Shown: positions 34,873 to 46,773, counted from the stretch's first letter. The stretch: 46,773 bases of DNA from Parachlorella kessleri (GCA_001598975.1 BBXU01000413.1:1-46773); one strand, 5' to 3'. Numbers and translations: made by a program. The notes: generated by a model not told the origin, from the sequence alone.

Positions 34873-36251
34873 ACACGGGGCATGGCGAGATGTGGCTGTT
34901 CAAGGTGTGTGGTTGAAGTTGGGAGCCGCTGGTGTCCCACCTGCCAGTGGCAATTTCATGTCTGTGATAATACATGCCAAGCAATGTGCCCTGTATGTAT
35001 GTGTTGGCACAAAACAGTTGGTTATTGAATGCAAGGCGGTGGAAACCCCCCCGGGGCAACCCACTGCTGAATAACTGAAACTGTATATGAGCACCATTTT
35101 GTTGACAAGCCTGTGGTGGTTCCAAGCTGTGGTTGTCTGTCCTGTATGCTCGCTGCTACTGATGTTTAGGTGGTAGGCAGGCTTAAAGTTTTCAGCCTCG
35201 CACCTGTTGTCAGGCCAGGGAGGCGTGGGGCCACCCCTCAGCTAGGCAGTGCCAATTTTGCGCTGCCTTGGTTAGGTCCCGCAGACTGATAATATATGCG
35301 TCTTGCTCTTGTTTGGCTCGGCAATGCCTTTGCATGTATATGAATGTGGCCACTGCCGGTGCGCTATTGGTTGTCTTTTGTTACCTGTTTGTTACTTGTG
35401 GCGCAGCGCAGAGCTGACTTGGTGCACTGAAAGCTTCATTGTGGCTTATCCTACCTTTCCTCGTATGAGTGGATGCCTGCATTTTGCGGCGGTGCAAGCA
35501 GTGCTGTCGTTGGGTGTTTGATATACGCGCCACGTACAGTAGGGCTGTGACAGGTCTTTGTTGGGCTTGCTGGTATTATGGAAGCGCACAGGTGACATGA
35601 AGAATTTCTGCAAGGCGGATGTGGAGTGAGGTTGTAATGCCATTGGACACCGTGAAACGACCTTTTGTGGCATTGATAAAGCTGGCATACTTAGAAATGC
35701 TGGTTTCCATCTTTACATACCCCAACATCAAGGCAGCATGTGAAATTCAACAGTAAGTTGCAGCAATTGGCAAATAGGCAAATCTGCCTAGACACATAGA
35801 ACAGGCTGCACACAAAGTGCGACCTGAGGCAAGATGAAGCAAGGGCGATGTAGGCAGAACCAACTGCATACACCATAGCAGCATATACGTACAGCAGGAT
35901 ACACATAACAATCCTTACACCAATACTACACGGTCGCATCAACATGACCCCTTGCAATCCACCACACCAGACATGATTTGCCCTACATGCCATCTGTAAC
36001 AAGATCTTGAGGCGGCAAACAGCTGACAAAAACTCGGCATTGAACATGACTTCATTGACAGATACTAAGATGGCTCCCAGGCCCAAATCACCGCATCCAT
36101 AGAGCTGATCACGTCCCAAATCGCAAGGCTACAAGATTCATGCATACAGGGTGCACAGACTCGCACACACAAAGCTTCCAACTGCAATGTGCTCAACTTT
36201 GTCAGCCCCTGAGTCACCGCCCGGTGTGAAGCTAAGTCGGTCAGGAGCCTG
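34873..36251. other. Convergent 3' region between DGAT2 and HSP20, no gene recognised
   Basis: About 1.4 kb, visibly more AT-rich than the coding parts. Frames such as 35691-36119 (minus) are Cys/Leu-rich and match nothing. It likely contains long 3' UTRs of both genes. TGTAA occurs at 35633 (plus) and its complement at 35713 (minus), both far from the stops. No repeat or RNA gene was seen. Confidence 0.5.
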
Positions 36252-37722
36252 TCAGTCTTGCAGCTGAACTTCGATCTGCTTTGGCTTGGCCTCCTCAGTC
36301 TTGGGCACAGTCAGCTTCAGCACACCGTCCTTGACCTGGGCCTTGATGCCTGCAGTGCCAGGCCAGTCATTCAGTGTCATACTACGAAGTCCTCTTTCAC
36401 ATGCAATGAGCCCTTACATGATTTACATATGTGCATGGTCTGGTGACACAAGAGAGCATTGTGGATTCAGCTTGTAAAGCAACGGGTTAGCCCTGAACCC
36501 ATTTGAAGAAGAGAATGCTGTGCAGTCGCCATTTGTCCCTGCATTCATCGTTCAACCCCGCCACCCCAACAATGCTGCATTGCGCAGCACACTTTGCACT
36601 TACCCTCCGGGTCCACGTTGTCAGGCAGGCGGAAGCGGCGCACGAAGGAGCCGTAGCTGCGCTCCACGCGCCACATACCCTCCCCCTGCTTGCCCTCCTC
36701 TTTCTCGTACTTGCGCTCGCCGCTGATCTGGAGCACCTTGTCCGGGCTCACTGTGACCTGCACCAAAGCATGCAGGCAAGTGTGGCGGCAACATTGCACA
36801 CGCCAGCTGAGTACATGCCACAAGGTGTGTGCTGGAGCTCACCGTGCGCCCATGGCGCCCCACAGCCAGCCTGCACACCCTCCTACGCTTTAAACTATCA
36901 CACAACCAGCCACTTTGTCACCTTGCCTCCCCAGGCTGGCACGGCCAATGCACTGCCTTGCCTGCCCGACCCTAGTTGCCTACGTACCAAACAGACACGC
37001 AGATGCTGTGAACTCACCTTGATGTCCTCCTTGCTCATGCCCGGGACGTCAGCTGCCACCTCAATGTGGTCGCCCATGTCATGGATATCCACAACCAGGG
37101 CGCGCGCCCCAGCAGGCACAGCAGCCGCGGTACTGGGCAGGTCAAAGGTGGTCACGGAGGGCATGCCGAAGGCCCTCGTCAGCTGGTTCATCTCCTCCTC
37201 CAGATCTCGGAACATCTGCAGCAAGGCAGGGGGCAGAGCTCTGTGTCAGGTGGTGCAACTCCGGGGCGACAGGCAGGGCAAAGGCATGTCCGTGCCAGCA
37301 AGCAAGCCTCCAGGCCTCCAGTCTTGTCAATGAATAGCCTAGATTTAGCTCGGCTTCAGTCAAGGCTAGATTTGCCCAAGCTGGCTGCACAACTTTTCTG
37401 AGTGCTCATGGGCACTCTCAGAACCCCCCCTCTCCCCCTCTCCCCATCTCGAACCAAGCCTCACCTGGCCCATCCTCCCGAAGGAAGGGAAGCCGCCACC
37501 GATGTCAAAAGGGCTCACAAGCGCAGACCCTGGCTGCTGGCGGCGCTGCACCAGACCCTGATCTTCCCCAGCAGGCTTCTCCCCACCAGCATTCTCCGTC
37601 TGGGCGCGCACAATGCACGGGGCGCGGAAGAACCTTTCAGGCTGGCGGCCTGCCAGCCGGGCAGGCACGGCCCTGACTCGCAGGGCCAGCGAGGGGAGGC
37701 AGCGAGTGAGGGTGGTGACCAT
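36252..37722 (-). CDS. Small heat-shock protein (HSP20), probably plastid
   Basis: ATP-independent chaperone that holds unfolding proteins. Four exons in transcript order, 37722-37465, 37215-37018, 36757-36604, 36349-36252, give 235 residues. The first 40 or so residues are basic and rich in Arg, Ala and Leu ([19 protein letters not shown]), fitting a plastid or mitochondrial transit peptide. The alpha-crystallin domain runs from about residue 125: [43 protein letters not shown] and the consensus II motif [10 protein letters not shown] short C-terminal tail with IEVQ supplies the I/V-x-I/V-like anchor. A farther in-frame ATG exists at 37779; I chose 37722 because the stretch after it already looks like a transit peptide. 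All introns are GT-AG. A possible heat-shock element lies upstream at 38071. Confidence 0.9.
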
Positions 37723-38070
37723 TATGTGGACTGCAGACAACAGTGGACACTCCTTTAACCTTTTGGATGTGCTGGACATGTTAATAGGACGACAGCCCAG
37801 GAGGTCGAGCTGTCAGCTAAAAAGGCCACAAACACAATATAGCTCACATAAAACACACGCATATGTACCACACCAGCCAGCAGCGTTTGGATCGAAGCAA
37901 CGCATCTAGTCACAGGCACACATGTCCTGGCGTAAGCATCACAGGAGCATCGCCAAACGCACCTTGGAGCGGTTGCTAGGTTGCACAAGACAGAGTAGGC
38001 GGTTTGAAGGGGAGAAAATATTGCTGAAGCCTGAGATCGGGGCCCGCTTTTAGCTCTCCGCACCATCGGG

Positions 38071-38078
38071 TTCGAGAA
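38071..38078. promoter_or_regulatory. Possible heat-shock element (TTCGAGAA)
   Basis: This is a two-unit TTCnnGAA inverted pair, the core of heat-shock factor sites. It lies 349 bases upstream of the HSP20 start. Further TTC/GAA units occur at 38103, 38118 and 38156 but not in perfect phase. The match is short and could be chance. Confidence 0.3.
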
Positions 38079-38128
38079 CTGCCTCGTCAGCAGGCGCCAC
38101 TAGAATGCGCTGCATGCTTCTAGACTCG

Positions 38129-38135
38129 TATAAAG
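38129..38135 (+). promoter_or_regulatory. Probable TATA box (TATAAAG)
   Basis: It lies 73 bases upstream of the ATG of the dehydratase gene, a spacing that leaves a 5' UTR of about 40 bases. It is the clearest TATA-like element among the promoters in this window. Confidence 0.45.
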
Positions 38136-38201
38136 CTCCCTCTGATACTCATCTAGAAGCGTCTAACTGGGATCTGCAATCTATCCTGTTGCCTATGCAC
38201 C

Positions 38202-40537
38202 ATGCCAGGGGTACTGGCCATGTCACCTTGCATGATTAGCAGGCGCCCGTGCCTTGGGTTCACCCGCGCTTCACCAGCAGTGATTGTCCGATGCACCGCC
38301 GAAACCAAGCCTGCGGTAGAAACCTTGTTCAGGCAGAGGCTAAGCGAGAAGGGGTGGAAGTTCCCTCCAAAGGTATTGATGTCGGAAGAAAAGCTTGACA
38401 GGCGCGTGTGAGCGAAGTATGCAACAAAACCCGAAGTGGCCACGTCTGTCGTTTGTGTGCAGAGGCCCCACCGGCTTCTCTCAGAAACCTGGGAGGCAGT
38501 ACACCAGGTTTATAGCAGCGTCTTTGAGACCCCCCTAGAACCCTCGCCATGGCTGGCGCAGCAGAGCGAGGGCTGTACTGTCTGTCTAAAGTTGGAGAAC
38601 AAACAGACAACAGGCACGCAATGCTTCCATAGATGAACTTTAGCTACACTTCTATAGGTCGGGCGACCGCCGCTTGTTGGAAATGTCTTCAAAGGGGGAG
38701 GGAGGGTATGCCCGGGCGCCGTCCTCCTGCACTCCTGTGCAGCTACAGCTTGCATTGCAACGTTACAGAATAGAACCAGGCATGTGAGCTTGTTCATGCG
38801 TGCCTTTTCTGGTGTGCCCTGGGGTCAACACCATGCACGCTCGAGGTGCCTGCAGGGAGTTTCAAGGCCCGTGGTGCGGTGCACAAGGTTATGTCGCTGT
38901 CGCCTGAGCAGCTCGCAGCGGGCGTGGTAACCTCGTCCACAGGAAACCACGCATTGGCGGTGGTGCATGCGTGTGAAGCGGCGGGGGAGCAGGTCGCAGG
39001 CCGCCTGGTGCCCTTGACCATCTACCTACCGACAACAGCCAGCCCAACAAAGGTGGCCAAGTGAGTGCAAGACAACAGCCAGGAAGATACTTGACAGCTG
39101 ACGCGCAAACAAGTGCCCAAGTCGCTTTGAGCTGGCAAGCAATTGGCAAAGGGACACTGCTCGTGGGTTCTCTGTCGCAATGTTAGAGTGGGGGTATTAT
39201 ATCAAAGGTGGAGCCCACCTCATATCATGTGCAGGCTAAGAGAGGCTGGGGCCGAGATAGTGTTCCATGGGCAGGATGCAGTGGAGACAGAGCGGGAGGC
39301 GCGCAGAGCAGCAGAGCAGCGTGGCGCTGTCTATGTGTCACCCTATAATGACTGGCGGGTAGGTGGCTTTGCTGGCCACACCACCGTTACTGGAACCTTG
39401 TGTGGGACTGTACAGCTGGTCACACATGGCTGGTCTTTCGTTTTCCTTGTTTATATTATGTTAGTTGTATTATGCAATCTGTGTGAGGGTGTAGCCCGGA
39501 GAAGGGCCTGATCTTGTGCTTGCAACACATTACCATAGGCCAGGCTGTGATGCGCAGGTGGCAGGCGGGCAAGGCACTCTGGCAGTGGAGCTACTGATGC
39601 AGCTGCCGGCTGGCAAGCTGGATGCCGTGTTTGTGCCTGTTGGGGGCGGCGGCCTGATGGCGGGCGTGGCAGCGGTTCTGAAGGCAAGTAGCTAAGGGGA
39701 CCCAGCGCGACTCCTGATTTTCCATACCAACACTTGGTCTGATCCGGTGTAGCAAGATTGCTTCAGTGTGACGTGATCAGGATGTTTCGCTGCCCGGTAA
39801 GTTGCTGCCTGGCCGGTGCGTCGCCCCGCAAGGCACCAGACATAGTAACACTGCTCGCTGCAGGCGGCTTCGCCAGACATCCGTGTCATCGGCTGCCAGC
39901 CGGAGGTCAGCGATGTGATGCGGCGATCGGTGCAGGAGGGAGGCATTGTAGATCTGATGTGGCAGGAGACCCTCTCGGAGGCTACCGCAGGTGTGGCATA
40001 CTTGGGTCTGCCGATGGCCCTCAAGAGGCGGCTTTTGGTAATCATCTGCGCATGGATTGCCGCGTTTGCACCGCCTGACAGAAGCTGATTTGTTCCTGCT
40101 TTCTGGTCAGGCGACAGAGCTGGCAGGTCGTGAGCATGCTTTGCATTCAATTTCACTGACAGCACACACTTTTCCCCCGGCTGGCACGGTCAAGCCATGG
40201 TGGTTGGCTGCTGCGCCACACTTGCTGCTGGGTTGCCCACATCTGTCTCTGCCAGCGTGCAGGCGGGATTGAGGAGGGGTCTGTGACCCTGGAGCCCTGC
40301 ACAGAGCACGTGGACGAGTGGGTGACAGTGGGCGAGAAGGAGATTGCCCGCGCCATGATAGATATGTACACACACCACGGGTACATGCTAGAGGGCGCTG
40401 CTGGTGTTGCGGTGGCTGCATTCCTGCGCAAGGCCAAGGAGATGCAGGGGCGGCACTGTGTGGTGGTGTGCAGCGGCGGCAACGTGTCCAAGGATACCAT
40501 GGACAGGGCATACAGGGTTGCTGGCCTGGCGCAGTGA
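38202..40537 (+). CDS. Serine racemase / threonine dehydratase-type PLP enzyme
   Basis: Fold-type II PLP enzyme. Seven exons, 38202-38372, 38463-38613, 38856-39060, 39235-39358, 39558-39683, 39864-39990, 40263-40537, give 392 residues. An N-terminal segment of about 35 residues looks like an organelle transit peptide. Landmarks are FETPLEPSPW, LKLENKQTTGSFKARGA with the PLP lysine K111, SSTGNHALAV, YNDWRVAGGQGTLAVEL, the phosphate loop GGGG (246-249) and CSGGNVSKD near the end. There is no C-terminal ACT regulatory domain, so it is the catabolic dehydratase/serine racemase group and not the isoleucine-regulated biosynthetic form. Which reaction dominates (threonine to 2-oxobutanoate, or L- to D-serine) cannot be told. 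Introns 2 and 5 are GC-AG; intron 2 has the weaker donor GCACGC. Confidence 0.88.
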
Positions 40538-41492
40538 CTACAGGGAGGCAGTGATTGAAGTGAGCATGGTGGCAGGGTCTTGTGCTCGTGTGCGCTCGTT
40601 TTTGCACAAATCGTGAAGCAGGCCGCCCTTAACACACCTTCTCATACGTCTACACCGATTAATGTGCCTTGTCATCGGACCTGCCACCGTGTTGGGCATG
40701 CCTGCTTGCTCAAGCAGACGTTTGCCGAGCATGCGCGTGCTGCTAACAAGTCTCTTTAACCGGTTGGAGTTGGGACATGTATGTGCAGTTCTTGAGGTGC
40801 AAATGTTGTAGGCTGTCGGTGCCTTCAGCAAGCCAAGCTTAATCAGTCCTCCTTGTGGTTGGCCTATGCATCCCTGGACTGACACTGTCCGGAAGGGTGG
40901 CCAGAATGGGCAAGCCACTGTACTTTAAGGGGAATTCCTCCCCAAAGAAAAAACGGTTCCCTTGCACGCTGCCCTCCTGCACTGCGAAGAGGTGGCTGGC
41001 AGGCCGCATCATGCAAAAGATTCTTCTCTGTGGTCACGACAGCCTGAGGCTGAGCACCACAGCTGAAAACTTCAAGAAGGCTTCTGCCTGGCTAAGGAAA
41101 AAGGTGTGGGAGGCCCAGAGCAGCTCTGAGGGAGGGGGGGGGCCGCCTGCTTGCCTGGGTAGGAGTGCTGGTGGGTTTGGAAAAAAGGGCTGTGCACTAA
41201 GTAGGTGGACTGCGTCGTAATTCAACGGCTGTTTGCAGGCCTTCCAGCGATCATGAACGCGCAGGAAGCACTACACCTGGGTAGTGCTTACACATTAGTA
41301 AGAGCATTTGTCATGTAAAACACCCTGCTGCTGGACAGCCAGCGTTGATCGTTGCAAGCTTACTGCAACACAACTTCTTAAGAAAGGTACAGGAGCATGT
41401 CAGCCTGCACTGGTTAACAGGGGCGTAAGGCCCGCTTCCACCTGGGGCATCAGGCCCTGACTTGCTTCCATTTGCCAAGTTAAACGATCAGG
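40538..41492. other. Intergenic region upstream of RPB1, with one small candidate ORF
   Basis: This holds the 3' UTR of the dehydratase gene and the RPB1 promoter and 5' UTR. Apart from the doubtful small ORF at 40906-41256, no gene or RNA was recognised. No TATA box stands out before the RPB1 start. Confidence 0.45.
40906..41256 (+). CDS. Doubtful small Lys-rich ORF, function unknown
   Basis: An open stretch 40906-41103 (66 codons, start MGKPLYFKGN, end ASAWLRKK) stops at a GTGTGG donor-like site. Joined to 41239-41256 after TTTGCAG it would end in five residues and TGA, making a 71-residue basic protein with three scattered Cys in the first half. Nothing like it is known to me. It could be a real small gene, an upstream ORF region of RPB1, or chance. 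Confidence 0.2.
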
Positions 41493-44400
41493 ATGTCCGA
41501 CAGGTTCTCATACTCCAGTGCCCCGGCGCGGAAGGTCAAGAGGGTACGTCTCCAGGCAGTAGCAACTCCCTTTTTCACTGTTGCACATTTAAAGGATTTA
41601 TTCAAGCCATCGAGTGGGTGACACTGGGCCATGGCCAACTCTTCGCTCCCATGTGTGTCCTGCAGCTCCAGTTTGGCATCTTGGACCCAGACTTTGTGGT
41701 GAGTGCTCTTGTTGGGCCCACACTGCCTGGACCTGTGTTTGGTCCTGACGGGGTGCTACCAGCCGACCTGCAGGGTTTCATGCTCAGTATGGGTGCTTAG
41801 AGTGAGGAGTAAGGCTTGTGCTTGAGTGGTCGGCTTAAGTACTTGTGCTGGCACCCTTGCTTGCAGCGGCGCTACTCTGTGGCGAAGATTGAGACCAGCC
41901 AAACCTATGAGAAGGGCAGGCCGAAGCTGGGTGGGCTCAGCGACCCACGCATGGGCACCATGGACCGAGCGGTCAAGTGCACGACAGACGGCGCTAGTGT
42001 GCTGGACTGCCCTGGATACTTTGGACACATCGAGCTGGCCAAGCCCATGTACCATGTGCACTTCATCAAGACGGTGGTCAAGGTGCTGCGCTGCGTGAGC
42101 TACCACAATTCGAAGATTATGCTCATGCCGGTGAGCGGGGCAGGGTTGGGGTGGAGGGGAGGAATGACGGTGGATGCATCGGCCGAATGGACCGGCTGAG
42201 ATTCGAGCCGTGACTGGCTTGTTGCCAACAAGGCCTGCCTGCTGGGCTTCTAAGGGCTGGCGGACGGCCTGTTGTGTACTGGGCGCGCGGCGCAATCGGT
42301 AAAAAGCAGCTTATTAATGCAGCTGCAAGTGTAGTGGGGTCCCTGCTGGCTGCCGTAGCAGACATGCAGCAGAGCCGCACTGAGAGGATACACCTCCATG
42401 CAAGGGTGGATGGATTGAGCAAGGGAGTTATGTCCAAGCGACTATTCAGCCTGCCTACCTCAGCTTCCTGCCGGTCCTATAAGAGTGGACTCTCTTGCTG
42501 CTGAATCCCAGGACGACCCCAAGTACAAGCTGGCCTCCAAGATTCGCAACCCCGAGCGCCGGCTCAAGGCCTTCACTGCCTACTGCCAGACCAAGAAGGT
42601 GTGCGAGCACACCGGCGGGCCTCAGCCCACGTACCGCCTGGAACACGGCACCATGAAGATCCTGGCGGAGTTCCCGCAGCCCAAGGGGGAGGACGAGGAG
42701 ATGGGGGGCATGGACAACATGGAGCGCAAGCAGGTAGGCGCCCAGTGCCGCCAGTGGGCACACCCAGCGCTCCTTCAGCAAGCCAGAAAGCTGGTGGCTG
42801 CGGGCTATAAGCGGCCACGACTTGCAGGCTACCACTCCTTGCACGAGTATGGTGAGACTCTGCCCCACGGTCGCCCACTTGCCTGCAGGAGATCACGCCT
42901 GAGAAGGCCCTGGAGATCCTCAAGCGCATCAGCGATGAGGAGTGTGAGGTGCTGGGCCTGGACCCGCGCTACTCGCGTCCCGACTGGATGATCCTCACTG
43001 TGCTGCCGGTGCCGCCGCCGCCGGTTAGGCCCAGCGTCATGATGGACTCGTCAGCCAGGTGCGGCGGCGGGTGCGGTGGTTGGGGTTGCTTTGGAGTGCG
43101 GTGGTTTTTTGTGTAGTTGAGTTCACTGTTGTGCAGCTTGGGTGGCAACTGGCTAGGGTTCGTCGTCTGGCCAAGCATCTGAGTTTTATGGACAGGTCTT
43201 GGTCTGGCATTGGTTGGTGTCAGTACCATAGCTGCGGCAGTGCCTGCTAGAGCAAGATCCGGATCTTGCTGGCCAGCTTTGGTAATGGTTGACCGTGGCT
43301 GTGTGCAGGTCGGAGGACGACCTGACCCACCAGCTGGGAGAGATCATCAAGGCCAACATCCGGCTGAAGAAGCAGGATGAAAGTGGCGCGCCGCAGCACA
43401 TCATCTCCGAGTTTGCGCTTCTACTGCAGGTGGGCGGGCAGCGTGGCTGTCTTTTGGGGTGGGGTACGCGGGCAGGCTGCCGGCTGTTCGCCTTGGCGGG
43501 GTCCCAACACGTCCCTGCGTGTAGCTGAGAGTGGGTGTGATTCCTCCAGATGACACCCAGCAGCCATGGCTGGAGATGTGTGTAGCGGCCACGGGTCGCT
43601 AGTTCCTCTACTTCCCTCTAATGAGGTCTTGTTGCTGCTGGCTTGCAGATGCACATCACTGGGTACATCGACAACACCATCCCTGGAATGCCTTCAGCCA
43701 CGCAGCGCAGCGGGCGGCCCATCAAATCCATCTCGCAGAGACTCAAGGGTGGGTGGGGCCTCACCCAGGAAGTCGACACCCATGCACGCAGGCCTTGCGC
43801 CTTGAAGCTCTGGCCTCTATCTCTGTCGGCAGCGGTGCTTATTACTTGGGCTTTGTTTATCTCTGTGGCAGTTGGCAACATCCAGGCCGCCAAACAGTGA
43901 ACTGGTGTTTGCATGGGGGTGTCAGCATGCACTCTTGGTCGTGACAGCCCCCTACTCACACCAGGCAGCTGGCCAGGCCGCGTCGACGAGCACCTGCCAC
44001 GCGGGCGCTGCGCTGCAGGGAAGGAGGGGCGTGTGCGTGGCAACCTGATGGGCAAGCGCGTGGACTTCTCTGCGCGTACCGTCATCACGGGCGACCCCAA
44101 CCTGGCCCTGGACGAGCTGGGCGTGCCCTGGGGGATCGCGCTCAACCTCACCTTCCCGGAGACGGTCACTGTGCACAACATCGATAGGTGCCTGCCTGCC
44201 TGCCTGGCTGGCTGTGGGCTGCTGGGGAGTTGCCTGAGCTCAGATATTACCCGCAATGCACAGGAGCCACTAGGGGCAGAGGCTTGGCTTAAGCCTTACA
44301 GGGAGCCTCGGGGGAGCATACCAGCAGGGGATACCTCGGGAATTCAGAGCCCAGGGAGCCCTGCACTCTGAATTGTTTGTCTGACCACACCAGTACGAGA

Positions 44401-46773
44401 CGCTTGTGTCAAGCGCACATGTACCTGTCACGACTGCAGGCTGCGGCAGCTGGTTGAGAACGGGCCTCACCCGCCCCCCGGCCAGACGGGCGCACGCTAC
44501 ATCATCCGAGACGACGGCACACGCTTGGACCTGCGGTACCTGCGCACAGACAGGGTGGGTGGGTTGGTGGCTGGGCAGGGAGCACTGCACCGAGGAATCT
44601 GACATAAGCACTGGCCAAGGACGCTGTAGTACCTCTTGTCTGACTGGCAGGATAGGTTGGCGTTCTTGTGTAGAGGGGTGGACTGCATTTGGAGGGTAAG
44701 GTGATTGATGTACTGTGGCGCTTGGGTGTGCAGGACCGTCACCTGCAGCCGGGGTACAAGGTGGAGCGGCACCTGGTGAACGGCGACGTGGTCATCTTCA
44801 ACCGCCAGCCCTCCCTGCACAAGATGTCCATGATGGTGCGCTGGCAGCCTGGCCTATAAGCACACCCCTCCCTGCGCCACAGCGCGTTGACCCTTGCTGG
44901 CTTCCTTGCATCCATGGGCGTCCTGCCACGGTTTTCTGTGGAAGCACAGGCAGGAGCAGCGGCTTGTCTGGGTTGGGTTTTGAGAGTTTTGGTGAGGAAT
45001 TTGCAGGCCGGCCTCCACGCGTGGGTCCAACAGGGGTTTTGAGCGTGCACTTGCCTACCCACAAGGCGTGCTTTTGGTCTGCTGCCATACAGTCTGTGTC
45101 CGTGTGACATTTCAACGGTCCCAATATTAACACATTGTGGTGCCACTCTTGCCCTCATACGCTCCGCCCCGCCCCGCCCCGCCCGCAGGGCCACCGCATC
45201 CGCATCCTGCCCTACTCCACCTTCCGGCTCAACCTGTCGGTGACGTCGCCCTACAACGCGGACTTTGATGGGGACGAGATGAACATGCATGTGCCCCAGT
45301 CGCACGAGACGCGCGCTGAGGTCAAGGAGATCATGGCAGTGCCGCAGAACATCGTGTCACCGCAGGTGTGCGTGTGTGTGTGGGGGGGTGCATTTACGTT
45401 TGTTGGGCTGCTGGTGCCTTGTGTGGTTGGCTGCTGGTGTAACCATGTTGTTGTACAGGCTAAATGGACCAAGCCGCCATGGAAGTGCTGCAATGTCCCC
45501 ATCCCTTGACAGAGTGGCATTAGCAGGGTGTCACCCGGCGGTTGGCGGCAGCCCTGGTACCATGGGGGCACACATGTCTCAGGCCCATGCATGGCTGTAT
45601 AGTACAACCATCGGCACAGTATCGTGTCCATAGCGTAATACAAGGCCACCTCCCCCTTGCTGTAGGGTAACAAGCCTGTGATGGGCATCGTGCAAGACAC
45701 GCTGCTGGGCAGCCGGCTGTTCACCAAGCGCGACACCTTCATGGAGAAGGACGTGCTCTTCAACATCCTGCTGTGGATCGAGGACTGGAACGGCCAGATA
45801 CCCATGCCCGCCATTCTCAAGCCCAAGCCGCTGTGGACGGGGAAGCAGGTGTGTGTGTGTGTGGTGGGGGGGTTAACATAGCATTGAAGAGTAGTCTGTA
45901 ACATTTGCATGTGGCAGGAACATTGCTAAGGGTCATGTCAAGGCAGGTTCATTGTCTGCAGCCCGCGTAGTAGCAAAGTTTCTTTACATTTTGGTGGTGG
46001 AAAGCATCATCGCAGGTTGCCACTCGTTTAAGGAGCCCTTTAATACCTCACAGCCTGGGTTCACAGCTCGGACATGTGCCAGCCTGAACCGCTCTGGGTC
46101 AGAAGAGTCGGTAGCTGCATGGGCGACTAAGCCATGGCATCTGGTGCCGTCACTCTGACAGCATCATCTGCTGCGACCCTGGCGGCAGGTGATCAGCATG
46201 TTCCTGCCCAAGGTCAATCTGGAGCGCAAGGCGGCCTGGTACAAGGACGGCGAGGCGGACGCCATGTCGCCCGTGGATGCGCAGGTGTGCTTGTTGTGGC
46301 AGCAGTGGGGTGCTTGTGCACCAGGGTTTCCAAAAACCAAGCGGGTAGGGTGGAGCATGCTCGGCCGCATGATGGTGGTGCTTGCAATGCACTGCAAGCA
46401 CCAGTGTGGCAGAAAAGGTGGCGCGTGGATACGCCTGCAGATATGGTGAGCTTTATCATGGTTAATGAGGTCGGCACAGATTGTGGGGCCCCCAGCAGGT
46501 TGTCCTGACTTGTGCGTCGCCGCCTTCCTCCTGCCGCAGGTGGTGATCCAGGATGGCGTGGTGCTGGCGGGCACGCTGTGCAAGAAGTCGCTGGGTGCGG
46601 CCGCGGGCGGGCTGGTGCACATCATCTGGATGGAGCACGGGCCCGAGGCGGCGCGCGCCTTCCTGTCGCAGAGCCAGTACACCATCAACCAGTGGCTGCT
46701 GCAGCACGGCTTCTCCATAGGTGGGCGGGCTGTGTGGGTGGGGCAGAGGGGGGGGAGGGGGGGGGGGGGGGGT
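41493..46773 (+). CDS. RPB1: RNA polymerase II largest subunit, 5' part (RPB1)
   Basis: Catalytic subunit that forms the clamp and active centre for mRNA synthesis. Fourteen exons are visible: 41493-41543, 41666-41698, 41867-42130, 42512-42733, 42889-43058, 43309-43429, 43649-43748, 44019-44187, 44440-44554, 44734-44835, 45189-45365, 45666-45848, 46189-46284, 46540-46720; a donor follows and the gene continues beyond the window. The 661 residues seen begin [17 protein letters not shown]. Landmarks are [67 protein letters not shown] and the metal-binding [19 protein letters not shown]1-specific wording rules out Pol I and Pol III. In the clamp, C66 and C76 remain but D69, Y79, S106 and N109 sit where zinc ligands are expected. 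All 13 complete introns are GT-AG. Confidence 0.95.
46749..46773 (+). repeat. Poly-G run at the right edge
   Basis: The window ends in a nearly pure G tract inside the RPB1 intron that starts at 46721. It could be a real G-rich intron that forms quadruplexes, or an assembly or sequencing artefact at a contig end. Confidence 0.6.

Larger units (their letters stand above)
37723..38201. other. Divergent intergenic region, HSP20 / dehydratase
   Basis: It holds the promoters and 5' UTRs of both genes. A TATA box lies at 38129 for the plus-strand gene, and GAA/TTC units at 38071-38159 could serve heat-shock control of the minus-strand gene. No coding exon was recognised. Confidence 0.5.

Noticed and set aside
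35691..36119. Minus-strand Cys-rich frame of 142 codons
   Set aside because: Lies in the AT-rich 3' region between DGAT2 and HSP20; no domain and no splice partners.

Overview
This window is nuclear DNA of a photosynthetic eukaryote, most probably a green alga (Chlorophyta, perhaps Trebouxiophyceae; the class is inference). Genes are GC-rich and packed, and each is broken into 3 to 16 short exons. The products include a Whirly ssDNA-binding protein and a pTAC16-like plastid nucleoid protein, both restricted to plants and algae, next to general eukaryotic proteins (RNA polymerase II, SWI/SNF, Yippee, DGAT2). I rebuilt the exons by hand from splice signals, reading-frame phase and family conservation. 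All twelve main models keep frame across every junction.

Layout: 1-3.6 kb is a gene-poor repeat block. It holds two tRNA-Trp copies (one degenerate) in a duplicated segment, a 250-bp foldback repeat, short tandem repeats, and a large inverted repeat built from two diverged copies of an unrecognised gene fragment. From 3.7 to 46.8 kb twelve protein genes follow: mitochondrial-type aspartate aminotransferase (+), Whirly (+), pTAC16-like (-), an unknown one-membrane-span protein with two copies of a Cys-x2-Cys motif (+), Yippee (-), TMEM230-like (+), SWSAP1-like recombination ATPase (+), SWI3/SMARCC chromatin remodelling subunit (-), DGAT2 with a long membrane-spanning N-terminal extension (+), plastid-type HSP20 (-), serine racemase/threonine dehydratase (+), and the 5' part of RPB1 (+, runs off the right edge).

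The genes do not form a single pathway. Several pairs are divergent with short shared promoters (pTAC16-like/unknown protein 173 bp; SWI3/DGAT2 344 bp; HSP20/dehydratase 479 bp), and several are convergent. Whirly (known in plants as pTAC1) lies convergent to the pTAC16-like gene, so two plastid-nucleoid genes are neighbours.

Main unusual points: 12 of the 87 complete introns I could place are GC-AG (about 14 percent); RPB1 lacks most clamp zinc ligands; DGAT2 carries an extra polytopic module of about 320 residues and an altered HPHG motif; SWI3 joins an animal-like BRCT/chromo N-terminus to a degenerate plant-like zinc finger. No virus, toxin, CRISPR array or bacterial-type operon was seen.
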